From assembly GCA_026988195.1 (NCBI GenBank), contig JALSLS010000380.1, forward strand, positions 1 to 9,369: a stretch of DNA of 9,369 bases, written 5' to 3'. Below the pieces are notes generated by a model, which had not been told where the DNA came from, did no database searches, and was given only the letters and a program-made list of their open reading frames with translations. This stretch comes from Methylomonas sp. Lineage in GTDB: Bacteria > Pseudomonadota > Gammaproteobacteria > Methylococcales > Methylomonadaceae. Both the position numbers and the translations under genes were made by a program. Numbering within the stretch: the stretch's first letter is position 1; each line of letters starts with the position of its first letter. Of this stretch, positions 1 to 4,718 are shown in pieces.

Positions 1-111
1 TGAGTTTATCAAAAGAGGCGAATAGTTGTTCTATTTAACGAATTTGATAAGCTCAGGTTATGATGTTTATGGGATTTGCAGTCAATTCTTAGTTCTCGGA
101 CAGCCTCCTAG
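1..111 (+). repeat. 111-bp hairpin-rich repeat, copy 1
   Basis: Nearly identical to 164-274, with only a few substitutions. The unit opens with a terminal hairpin: TGAGTTTATCAAA at 1-13 pairs with TTTGATAAGCTCA at 43-55, with one G/T mismatch. Inside it ATAG/CTAT forms a shorter inner stem around a variable 5-nt loop. The unit ends at 111 in the motif GCCTCCTAG. Because the copy starts at base 1, its true left end may lie outside the window. It has no coding potential and looks like a non-autonomous mobile or REP-type element. Confidence 0.8.
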
Positions 112-128
112 GAGGCTGTCTGAGAACT
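91..128. repeat. 19-bp-arm palindrome centred on CTAG
   Basis: The arms 91-109 and 110-128 are complementary with a single G/A mismatch and no loop. The centre is CTAG at 108-111. The left arm is the right end of repeat copy 1, and the right arm is the same end in inverse orientation. Copies 2 (ending 274) and 3 (ending 4264) stop exactly at this CTAG, so the palindrome looks like two element ends abutting over one CTAG. As RNA it would be a very strong hairpin. Confidence 0.8.
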
Positions 129-163
129 CGGATTGAAACGAAAATTTCAGAAATATTATAAGG

Positions 164-274
164 TGAGTTTATCAAAAGAGGCGAATAGTCACTCTATTTA
201 ACGAATTTGATAAACTCAGATTATGATGTTTGTGGGATTTGCAGTCAATTCTTAGTTCTCGGACAGCCTCCTAG
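164..274 (+). repeat. 111-bp hairpin-rich repeat, copy 2
   Basis: Second copy of the unit at 1-111, giving a direct-repeat period of 163 bp. Its end hairpin is perfect: TGAGTTTATCAAA at 164-176 pairs with TTTGATAAACTCA at 206-218. The base that mismatches in copy 1 is paired here, and the 5-nt loop differs (TCACT against TTGTT). It stops at CCTCCTAG, where copy 1 continues into the inverse arm. Confidence 0.8.
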
Positions 275-292
275 ATAAAAAGTTTAGAAAAG

Positions 293-340
293 AGGGGGGA
301 TGGGTAGCATAGATAATAGATACCCATCCCCCCTGTTTTT
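293..340. terminator. Strong GC hairpin flanked by T-runs (possible bidirectional terminator)
   Basis: AGGGGGGATGGGTA at 293-306 pairs perfectly over 14 bp with TACCCATCCCCCCT at 321-334, around a 14-nt loop. On the plus strand it is followed by G and T6, with a longer T-run at 345-352. On the minus strand the flank is also T-rich. No intact gene reads into it from either side, so its terminator role is inferred from shape alone. The 3' 13 nt of the left arm recur at 963-975. Confidence 0.5.
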
Positions 341-374
341 TGCATTTTTTTTGTCACGTAGAGACGCAATGCAT

Positions 375-461
375 CGTCATTCCCGCATGTCTTTAGCGGG
401 AATCTCGTTATACATGCACAAAGTTCAAACAGATCCCCGCTTAAAACATGCGGGGATGACG
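375..461. repeat. Composite inverted repeat, ATTCCC...GGGAAT (dRS3-like) type
   Basis: Two small hairpins lie side by side: ATTCCCGC (379-386) with GCGGGAAT (396-403), and ATCCCCGC (433-440) with GCGGGGAT (450-457). Each has a 9-nt loop. The outer flanks CGTCATTCCCGCATGT (375-390) and ACATGCGGGGATGACG (446-461) are also complementary with one mismatch, so the unit can fold as one long stem or as two. CGTCATTCCCGC repeats are widespread in intergenic DNA of beta- and gammaproteobacteria, and the neisserial dRS3 repeat has the same ATTCCC/GGGAAT ends. Confidence 0.65.
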
Positions 462-556
462 GCGTGTTATATTTTTGCCTGTTATAACTAACGTAAAATA
501 AATACCTAAGAATTCTTTTTTCACAATAGCTTACGAGGCTTACAAAAGACTGCTTT

Positions 557-649
557 TTACTTACAAGCATTTGGCTGTCCTATAATACTCAACTCTGCGA
601 CCCAATCGCCTTCTTCATCTTTGTGGAAACCTGTTATTTTTGATTGCAT
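557..649 (-). pseudogene. Truncated DUF3565-type gene (N-terminal fragment, 30 aa)
   Basis: Reading the minus strand from ATG at 649 to TAA at 557 gives a 30-residue peptide beginning MQSKITGFHKDEEGDWVAEL. That segment closely resembles the N-terminus of the small DUF3565 proteins, which as I recall are roughly 60-75 residues and continue with a CGH-x-QHVRH-type segment. Here the match stops after residue 21 or so. It is replaced by SIIGQPNACK and a stop, so the Cys/His-rich remainder is missing. There is no convincing ribosome binding site upstream of 649. The downstream side is repeat-rich DNA, which suggests truncation by rearrangement. The function of the family is unknown to me. The family assignment rests on recall of the motif, so a profile search would settle it. 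Confidence 0.55.
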
Positions 650-750
650 TTAATGAGGATAGCAGATGATTAATGTATTTAAGTAAAAAATTAGAAATAG
701 GCTTTAATTTGCCACCCCCCGCCTTTTTACCACTTTTGTATTTTTATTAC

Positions 751-773
751 TGATATTCAACCAATGAATATCA
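751..773. repeat. Perfect 9-bp inverted repeat with 5-nt spacer
   Basis: TGATATTCA at 751-759 and TGAATATCA at 765-773 are exact reverse complements separated by ACCAA. It could be an operator or a weak RNA hairpin. It has no T-run, so a terminator role is unlikely. Confidence 0.5.
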
Positions 774-973
774 AAATAGTACCTTTCATCGAGCTAGTTT
801 CAATAACTTAGGTCGTCGATGAATGAGCTATTTATGATGATGAACGTTTGGTTGTCCTTTGAATTTCACTCCTTGGATTTTTTGGCACTAAGGTTATTAG
901 AACAATGTTGATCTGAATAGTTCTTAAACAAGTTTTTGAGTCAGAAAAATATGTAAAAAAAGGGGGGGATGGG

Positions 974-991
974 TATAATCACTTCTATAAT
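974..991 (+). promoter_or_regulatory. Candidate -10 boxes for the RIO kinase gene
   Basis: Two consensus TATAAT hexamers lie at 974-979 and 986-991, each within a TATAATCAC direct repeat 12 bp apart. Neither has a recognisable -35 at the right distance, because the G7 tract occupies that position. They are 35-50 bp upstream of the kinase ATG, which is a reasonable placement. Which box is used, if any, cannot be told. Confidence 0.3.
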
Positions 992-1025
992 CACCCTTAT
1001 ATTGTCTATTGTCTCTAAATAATAA

Positions 1026-1880
1026 ATGAAAATACCTAAAAGAATACAACCTCTCGTAGAAGATGGATTAGTCGATGAAGTGCTTGGTCGCTTAATGAGC
1101 GGAAAAGAGGCTGATGTTTATGTGGTGCGCTGTGGCGATGAAGTTCGCTGTGCCAAAGTCTATAAAGAAGCCTCAAAGCGTAACTTTAAAAAAGCAGTTC
1201 AATATACCGAAGGGCGTAAAGTCCGCAATAGCCGCCGTGCTCGCGCGATGGAAAAAGGCTCTAAATTCGGGCGCAAAGAACAAGAAAAAATCTGGCAAAA
1301 TGCAGAAGTCGATGCGCTTTATTTACTGGCAGATGCTGGTATACGAGTGCCAGAGCCGTATGGTTGTCTTGATGGTGTGCTGTTGATGGAGCTTATCACG
1401 GATGCCGAAGGCGATGTTGCCCCGCGTCTGGGTGATATTGAAATGACAGAAGAACAAGCAATTCGCAATTTTGCCATTATTATGCAAGATATTGTGAGAA
1501 TGCTCTGCGTTGGGATTGTTCATGGTGACTTATCTGAGTTTAATGTTTTATTAGATGATTTTGGTCCAGTAATTATCGATTTGCCTCAAGCAGTCAATGC
1601 TGCTGCAAATAATAATGCTAAAGCCATTCTCGAACGTGATATTGAGAATATGATCAATTACTTCTCACGGTTTGATCCTTATTTAAAAGGTTCTAAATTT
1701 GCTCAAGAAATCTGGAAGCTTTATGAAGATGGTGAGTTAAAACCTGACACTATCCTCACAGGTGAGTTTGAAGAAAATGCCACAAAAGCAGATGTGGATA
1801 GTGTTATGTTGGAAATTCAATCAGCTTATGAAGAAGAGCAAAGGCGTTTAGAGCGTTTAAAAGAGGCAGCCCAAGAGTAG
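1026..1880 (+). CDS. RIO-family atypical serine/threonine protein kinase
   Basis: A 284-residue cytoplasmic kinase of the RIO1-like family found in archaea, eukaryotes and some proteobacteria. The nucleotide-binding loop is SGKEADVY (25-32). The ATP-anchoring lysine is K44 in CAKVYK, followed by a long basic insert (about 50-85) typical of RIO kinases. The catalytic loop is HGDLSEFN (166-173), with D168 and N173 present, and the metal-binding aspartate is D185 in IIDLPQ. All key residues are intact, so it should be active. The C-terminus (about 265-281) is a charged helix. The start at 1026 places the conserved MKIPKRIQPLVEDGLVDEV at the N-terminus, but no Shine-Dalgarno precedes it. It stands alone with repeats on both sides, and nothing links it to the alcohol-oxidation genes. 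Its substrate in bacteria is not established; RIO1 acts in ribosome maturation in eukaryotes. Confidence 0.93.
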   Translation: MKIPKRIQPLVEDGLVDEVLGRLMSGKEADVYVVRCGDEVRCAKVYKEASKRNFKKAVQYTEGRKVRNSRRARAMEKGSKFGRKEQEKIWQNAEVDALYLLADAGIRVPEPYGCLDGVLLMELITDAEGDVAPRLGDIEMTEEQAIRNFAIIMQDIVRMLCVGIVHGDLSEFNVLLDDFGPVIIDLPQAVNAAANNNAKAILERDIENMINYFSRFDPYLKGSKFAQEIWKLYEDGELKPDTILTGEFEENATKADVDSVMLEIQSAYEEEQRRLERLKEAAQE

Positions 1881-2005
1881 AGAGTCTACTGCGGAAAATC
1901 TAGCTTAAATCACCTTTTCTTCACTACGGTTTCTATTCCCGGATAGCCTCTATTCAATGAACCAATCTTACGAAAAGATAATGTTTTTAAGGACTTAAAA
2001 GACTT

Positions 2006-2217
2006 CCTGAATCCGTGAGGCTAATGCGGATATGAGGGATAAGGTATTGGTTTCACAGTGGAATTAAAAAGCTCTGCATAATTGAGTTCACCATTTGCTA
2101 GCGCAGATGGGAAGCTCACTAAATCTTAGCTTCACCCATAGGTTAAGCGGGTATTTTTTAAACCGCTGTGGAATCAATAACTTGTTCATCATGCAGTAGT
2201 AGCCTCACGGATTCAGG
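2006..2217 (-). mobile_element. MITE-like element, copy 1 (inverted relative to copies 2 and 3)
   Basis: A 212-bp element bounded by perfect 18-bp terminal inverted repeats CCTGAATCCGTGAGGCTA. Its reverse complement aligns over the whole length with 6974-7186. It carries an internal hairpin (CCATTTGC-TAGC-GCAGATGG, 2091-2110) and encodes nothing. Its flanks (GACTT and TTATA) show no clear target duplication. It lies about 50 bp upstream of the SoxYZ-like gene promoter and accounts for most of the 457-bp gap 1881-2337. I see no convincing feature in 1881-2005. Confidence 0.85.
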
Positions 2218-2267
2218 TTATAAAGAGAGCAAGGATTGATGTTATTGTGATATCGTTAAATGCTTGA

Positions 2268-2296
2268 TTGACAAAAATGAATATTCATTCTACTTT
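2268..2296 (+). promoter_or_regulatory. Promoter of the SoxYZ-like gene with operator in its spacer
   Basis: A consensus -35 TTGACA (2268-2273), a 17-nt spacer and a weak -10 TACTTT (2291-2296). The spacer holds AAATGAATATTCATTC (2275-2290), whose inner 14 nt are a perfect palindrome. The gfa promoter (4145-4173) has the same design and nearly the same sequence. A dimeric protein bound here would cover both promoter boxes, which is the usual geometry for repression. The predicted transcript start is near 2303. Confidence 0.7.
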
Positions 2297-2316
2297 TTAT
2301 AGAAGAGTTAAAGATC

Positions 2317-2326
2317 TCCTATAGGA
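2317..2326 (+). promoter_or_regulatory. Palindrome overlapping the ribosome binding site of the SoxYZ-like gene
   Basis: TCCTATAGGA is a perfect 10-bp palindrome whose right half contains AGGA of the Shine-Dalgarno AGGAAG (2323-2328). The ATG follows 9 nt later at 2338. It may be chance, or it may modestly mask the site in RNA. Confidence 0.35.
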
Positions 2327-2337
2327 AGTAAGTAAAA

Positions 2338-3270
2338 ATGCCATCATTTCAACGAATCTATTTAGATATATTGTGTCTGTCTTTCTTGTGTTTTTTAGCG
2401 GTGGGTAGTTTATTCACTCGCCATGCTTTTGCTGAATCTTCTCTTGCAACAGAAGCGAGTCGAGAAATAATTCAACCCAAGCAAAGTCCAGTAGATTTTA
2501 GTGATTTTGGTGGTGCTAATACACAAGAAGATAGCCATGAAATGTGGTTAGCTTTGAGAGAGCATTATTTTTCTGATCGTCCTATCATTGAGAATGATGG
2601 TAACCATCGTATTCATATAAAAGCCCCAAAAAGAGCAGAAAATGATGCTTTAGTGCCTGTTTTGATTAGCCTTAGTAAAAATACCACAACATCGGCTGAT
2701 CCTTTTAAGAAAGTTTATTTAGTGGTTGATGTAAATCCTGCTCCAATGGGTGGGATTTTTAAGCTTGCTAATAATCGTGTAATGGAGAAAATTAAGACTA
2801 GTGTACGTGTAAATGGCTATACCTATATCAGAGTAATTGGTGAGACGCGAAGTGGTCAACTTTATATGGCAAAGCAATGGGTAAAATCAACGGGGGCAGG
2901 TTGTTCAGCACCTCCTGGTTTAGATCAGGCAATGCATAAAAAACGTCTGGGTAAAATGCGCTTTAAACAGATTGACAATAAAAAAGGTTTGCGGAGTTTA
3001 AGGTTGATTGTTTCGCATCCAAATAATACAGGGATGCAAAGAGATCAATTAACAACGATGCTTATTCCTGAACATTACGTTACCAATGTGAAAGTGAGTT
3101 TCAACAAGGATTTAATATTAGAGGCAGATACAACATTTACATTAAGTGAAAATCCTAATTTTACTTTTACCTTTGATCCTAGTGAATCAGGCATATTGCG
3201 TGCTGATCTAAGAGATAATTTAGATAATACTTTTAGTCTTGAAACCGAAATAAAAGGACTTAGGGAATAG
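2338..3270 (+). CDS. Quinoprotein dehydrogenase-associated SoxYZ-like carrier protein
   Basis: A 310-residue exported protein fusing a SoxY-like and a SoxZ-like domain, as in the SoxYZ-like carriers that accompany PQQ dehydrogenases. Residues 1-32 form a signal peptide with a likely cut after AFA. The SoxY-like part spans about 65-195 and ends in GAGCSAPPG with C189, which corresponds to the carrier cysteine of SoxY's C-terminal arm. The SoxZ-like part (about 217-307) shows the SoxZ pattern SHPNNTGMQRD, then IPEHYVTNV, then NPNFTFTF. In true Sox systems the cysteine carries sulfur intermediates; the cargo of this subfamily is not established. No other sox gene is here, so thiosulfate oxidation is not implied. 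A good Shine-Dalgarno (AGGAAG) fixes the start. The promoter carries the same operator as gfa, which supports a role tied to alcohol or formaldehyde metabolism. Confidence 0.88.
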   Translation: MPSFQRIYLDILCLSFLCFLAVGSLFTRHAFAESSLATEASREIIQPKQSPVDFSDFGGANTQEDSHEMWLALREHYFSDRPIIENDGNHRIHIKAPKRAENDALVPVLISLSKNTTTSADPFKKVYLVVDVNPAPMGGIFKLANNRVMEKIKTSVRVNGYTYIRVIGETRSGQLYMAKQWVKSTGAGCSAPPGLDQAMHKKRLGKMRFKQIDNKKGLRSLRLIVSHPNNTGMQRDQLTTMLIPEHYVTNVKVSFNKDLILEADTTFTLSENPNFTFTFDPSESGILRADLRDNLDNTFSLETEIKGLRE

Positions 3271-3363
3271 AATAGGAAATACTTTTAAGGAATGGCACAA
3301 TAAAATAAATAATGTAACGATTTTAGAGTATTTAGATAGTGAGTTTAGTTTTTAATGCGTAAA

Positions 3364-3387
3364 TTGGGGTAGCATAGTGTAACCCAA
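3364..3387. repeat. REP-like hairpin, GGGTTA stem
   Basis: TTGGGGTA (3364-3371) pairs with TAACCCAA (3380-3387) with one G/T mismatch, around an 8-nt loop GCATAGTG. The loop resembles that of the neighbouring hairpin while the stem differs. It lies between the convergent SoxYZ-like and gfa genes. Confidence 0.55.
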
Positions 3388-3399
3388 CAAATATCATGA

Positions 3400-3432
3400 T
3401 AGGTCGGATTATGCTATCACTAATCCGACCTA
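3400..3432. repeat. REP-like hairpin, GTCGGATTA stem (possible bidirectional terminator)
   Basis: TAGGTCGGATTA (3400-3411) pairs perfectly over 12 bp with TAATCCGACCTA (3421-3432) around TGCTATCAC. It sits 26 bp beyond the gfa stop and about 130 bp beyond the SoxYZ-like stop. The same stem occurs at 4600-4626. There is no strong T-run, so a termination role is possible but unproven. Confidence 0.65.
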
Positions 3433-3458
3433 CAAAATACATATTTGATCTACTAAGA

Positions 3459-4073
3459 CTAAGAGGCTAGTGCGCCTGATGCTTTAGCCGTGTGAGTTGC
3501 AATAGCATCCATTAAGCCAGGGGCTAAACAATCATAGGCGGGTAAACCAAGTTCAGCTAAACGGTCTCTTATTTCACCCATTTTCTCTGGGTCAACTCCA
3601 GTTTCAATCACTGAAGAAACAAATGCTGCAAACTGTGGTTCAGACCAGCCAGATTCATTTGATAGCTCGGTATGAATAAAATCTAATCCATAGAAGGGAT
3701 GATTAGTATCTTCGATACGACCGTACATGTGTGCACCACACTCTTTACATGCATAGCGTTGGATAGCTTGGGTATCATCAATAATTTCAAGTTTATCTTC
3801 ATTTTCAATTACGCTCAGAGCATTACGATCTACTACAGCGACTTGCGAAAACAAGGCACCTTCTGGCTTCCAGCACTGGGTACAACCACAAGCGTGATTG
3901 TGAGCAGTTTGTGCATCAACTTTTACTTTAACGGGGTTAGATGAGCAAAGGCAAGTTAATGTGCCTCCAGCAAAATCATCTGAACCAGCTTTTATTCCAT
4001 TATTCATTGCGGGGTGTATATTCATTTCAGGTTCTCCTTTAAATAAACCAGTAATTTTAGAAAAAATACTCAT
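3459..4073 (-). CDS. gfa: S-(hydroxymethyl)glutathione synthase (glutathione-dependent formaldehyde-activating enzyme)
   Basis: A 204-residue cytoplasmic enzyme that speeds condensation of formaldehyde with glutathione to S-hydroxymethylglutathione, the substrate of glutathione-dependent formaldehyde dehydrogenase. All expected zinc ligands are visible: TCLC (C41, C43) and CKEC (C109, C112) for the structural zinc, and CGCTQC (C62, C64, C67) for the catalytic zinc. Long stretches such as IHPAMNNGIKAG, FYGLDFIHTELS and the GALAS-type C-terminus match the family. ATG at 4073 is the first ATG after the promoter and has AAAGGAG 10 nt upstream. A second ATG at 4025 has an identical AAAGGAG 8 nt upstream and would give 188 residues, nearer the usual N-terminus; the extra 16 residues look like a short amphipathic helix. 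A TTG at 4115 is unlikely. The dehydrogenase partner is not in the window. The gene converges on the SoxYZ-like gene, with which it shares a promoter operator. Confidence 0.92.
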   Translation of the reverse strand: MSIFSKITGLFKGEPEMNIHPAMNNGIKAGSDDFAGGTLTCLCSSNPVKVKVDAQTAHNHACGCTQCWKPEGALFSQVAVVDRNALSVIENEDKLEIIDDTQAIQRYACKECGAHMYGRIEDTNHPFYGLDFIHTELSNESGWSEPQFAAFVSSVIETGVDPEKMGEIRDRLAELGLPAYDCLAPGLMDAIATHTAKASGALAS

Positions 4074-4144
4074 GTGATTCTTTCTCCTTTGGGGTGTGTG
4101 TTGCGTATCAATCAAATTATTGAATAAAGATATTCCACTGACTA

Positions 4145-4173
4145 TATATAGAATGAATGTTCATTCTTGTCAA
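4145..4173 (-). promoter_or_regulatory. Promoter of gfa with operator in its spacer
   Basis: On the minus strand: -35 TTGACA (4173-4168), a 17-nt spacer, and -10 TATATA (4150-4145). The spacer contains GAATGAA-CA-TTCATTC (4166-4151), a palindrome with 7-nt arms. From TTGACA to the first two bases of the -10, the sequence matches the SoxYZ-like promoter at 23 of 25 positions. The predicted transcript start is near 4138, leaving about 65 nt before the ATG at 4073. Confidence 0.75.
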
Positions 4174-4223
4174 GAGGGTATGATGATAATTAATTGGCAG
4201 TAGTTGAAGATTGTTAAAGAGTT

Positions 4224-4264
4224 GGGATTTGCAGTCAATTCTTAGTTCTCGGAGAGCCTCCTAG
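4224..4264 (+). repeat. 111-bp repeat, partial copy 3 (right end only)
   Basis: These 41 bp match 71-111 and 234-274 with one substitution (GGAGAG for GGACAG). They stop at the same CCTCCTAG boundary. The left two thirds, including the terminal hairpin, are absent. Confidence 0.75.
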
Positions 4265-4348
4265 TTTTTATATGTTTTGTCTAAATCGGTTAGTTCGCTA
4301 TGGAGCAGAGAAGAGGTAATTGATTTTCAGCAGGTCAAATAATATTTG

Positions 4349-4509
4349 CCTGAATCTGTGAGGCCACTACGGCAAAGGACGCAAGCTATTGATTCATCAT
4401 GGGTTTAAAAAATACCCGCTTAACCTATGGGTGAAGCTAAGATTTTTTAAATCCCATGCTAAACCAATATCTTACGCCCTGTTATCCGCATTGACCTCAC
4501 GGATTCAGG
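4349..4509 (+). mobile_element. MITE-like element, copy 2 (internal 52-bp deletion)
   Basis: The ends CCTGAATCTGTGAGGcC and GacCTCACGGATTCAGG are the same terminal inverted repeats as in copies 1 and 3. The body is colinear with copy 3 except that the segment corresponding to 7071-7122, which carries the central CCATCTGC/GCAGATGG hairpin, is missing. The flanks ATTTG and ACTTG match at 4 of 5 positions, possibly a decayed target duplication. An open frame across it at 4389-4583 is not a gene. In the rest of the gap, 4174-4348 shows only the 111-bp-repeat fragment, and 4510-4590 shows only a weak CAGGG/CCCTG hairpin and an AAACCAATAT match to the element body. Confidence 0.82.
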
Positions 4510-4599
4510 ACTTGTTTAAGCAATGGGGTGAAGTCAGGGATTTTAGAAGCCCTGTAACAAACCAATATTTGGTAGTGGGTTAAATTTTTGTTTTAGTAG

Positions 4600-4626
4600 G
4601 TCGGATTAGCGATAGCGTAATCCGAC
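4600..4626. repeat. REP-like hairpin, GTCGGATTA stem, second copy
   Basis: GTCGGATTA (4600-4608) pairs perfectly with TAATCCGAC (4618-4626) around GCGATAGCG. It has the same stem as 3400-3432. It lies about 90 bp beyond the binding-protein stop on the minus strand and could end that transcript. Confidence 0.65.
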
Positions 4627-4673
4627 AGATCGCTACAAACTTCAGGTTCAACCTACTACCCAATATTTTATCC

Positions 4674-4704
4674 CCTGTTCACTGCATCAAAAGCAGTATT
4701 CAGG
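4674..4704 (-). terminator. Hairpin just downstream of the binding-protein gene
   Basis: ACTGC (4681-4685) pairs with GCAGT (4693-4697), and CCTG pairs with CAGG outside a 3x3 internal loop. It starts about 15 bp past the stop at 4719. There is no T-run directly after it on the minus strand, so it may be an RNA-stabilising 3' hairpin rather than a true terminator. Confidence 0.35.
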
Positions 4705-4718
4705 TTAAAGCGTTTGAA

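Larger units (their letters stand above)
650..1025. other. Gene-free stretch upstream of the RIO kinase
   Basis: I see no convincing gene on either strand. It contains a perfect 9-bp inverted repeat at 751-773, a weaker one (TTCATCGA 785-792 with TCGATGAA 816-823), an A7/G7 homopolymer junction at 955-968, and two TATAAT boxes just before the kinase gene. A 30-codon ORF at 819-911 has no recognisable similarity or ribosome binding site. Confidence 0.6.

Noticed and set aside
123..140. GAACTCGGATTGAAAC resembles the 3' end of some CRISPR repeats
   Set aside because: It occurs once only, with no spacer periodicity and no cas genes; it is the flank of the CTAG palindrome.
271..570. 99-codon minus-strand open frame
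   Set aside because: It runs through the repeat end, the GC hairpin and the composite inverted repeat, has no recognisable domain, and competes with the better supported DUF3565 fragment.
785..823. TTCATCGA/TCGATGAA inverted repeat
   Set aside because: Eight-base arms with a 23-nt spacer in AT-rich DNA are easily explained by chance.
875..892. TGGCAC suggesting a sigma-54 promoter
   Set aside because: The -12 element is TTAT instead of TTGC at the required distance, and it is about 140 bp from the nearest gene start.
819..911. 30-codon plus-strand open frame
   Set aside because: No ribosome binding site, no recognised similarity, and normal length for chance in AT-rich DNA.
2338..3270. Evidence for a complete thiosulfate-oxidising Sox system
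   Set aside because: Only the fused SoxYZ-like carrier is present; its subfamily is associated with quinoprotein dehydrogenases and no soxA, soxB, soxC or soxX gene is seen.
4389..4583. 64-codon plus-strand open frame
   Set aside because: It lies mostly inside miniature element copy 2 and is not conserved as a frame in copies 1 and 3.
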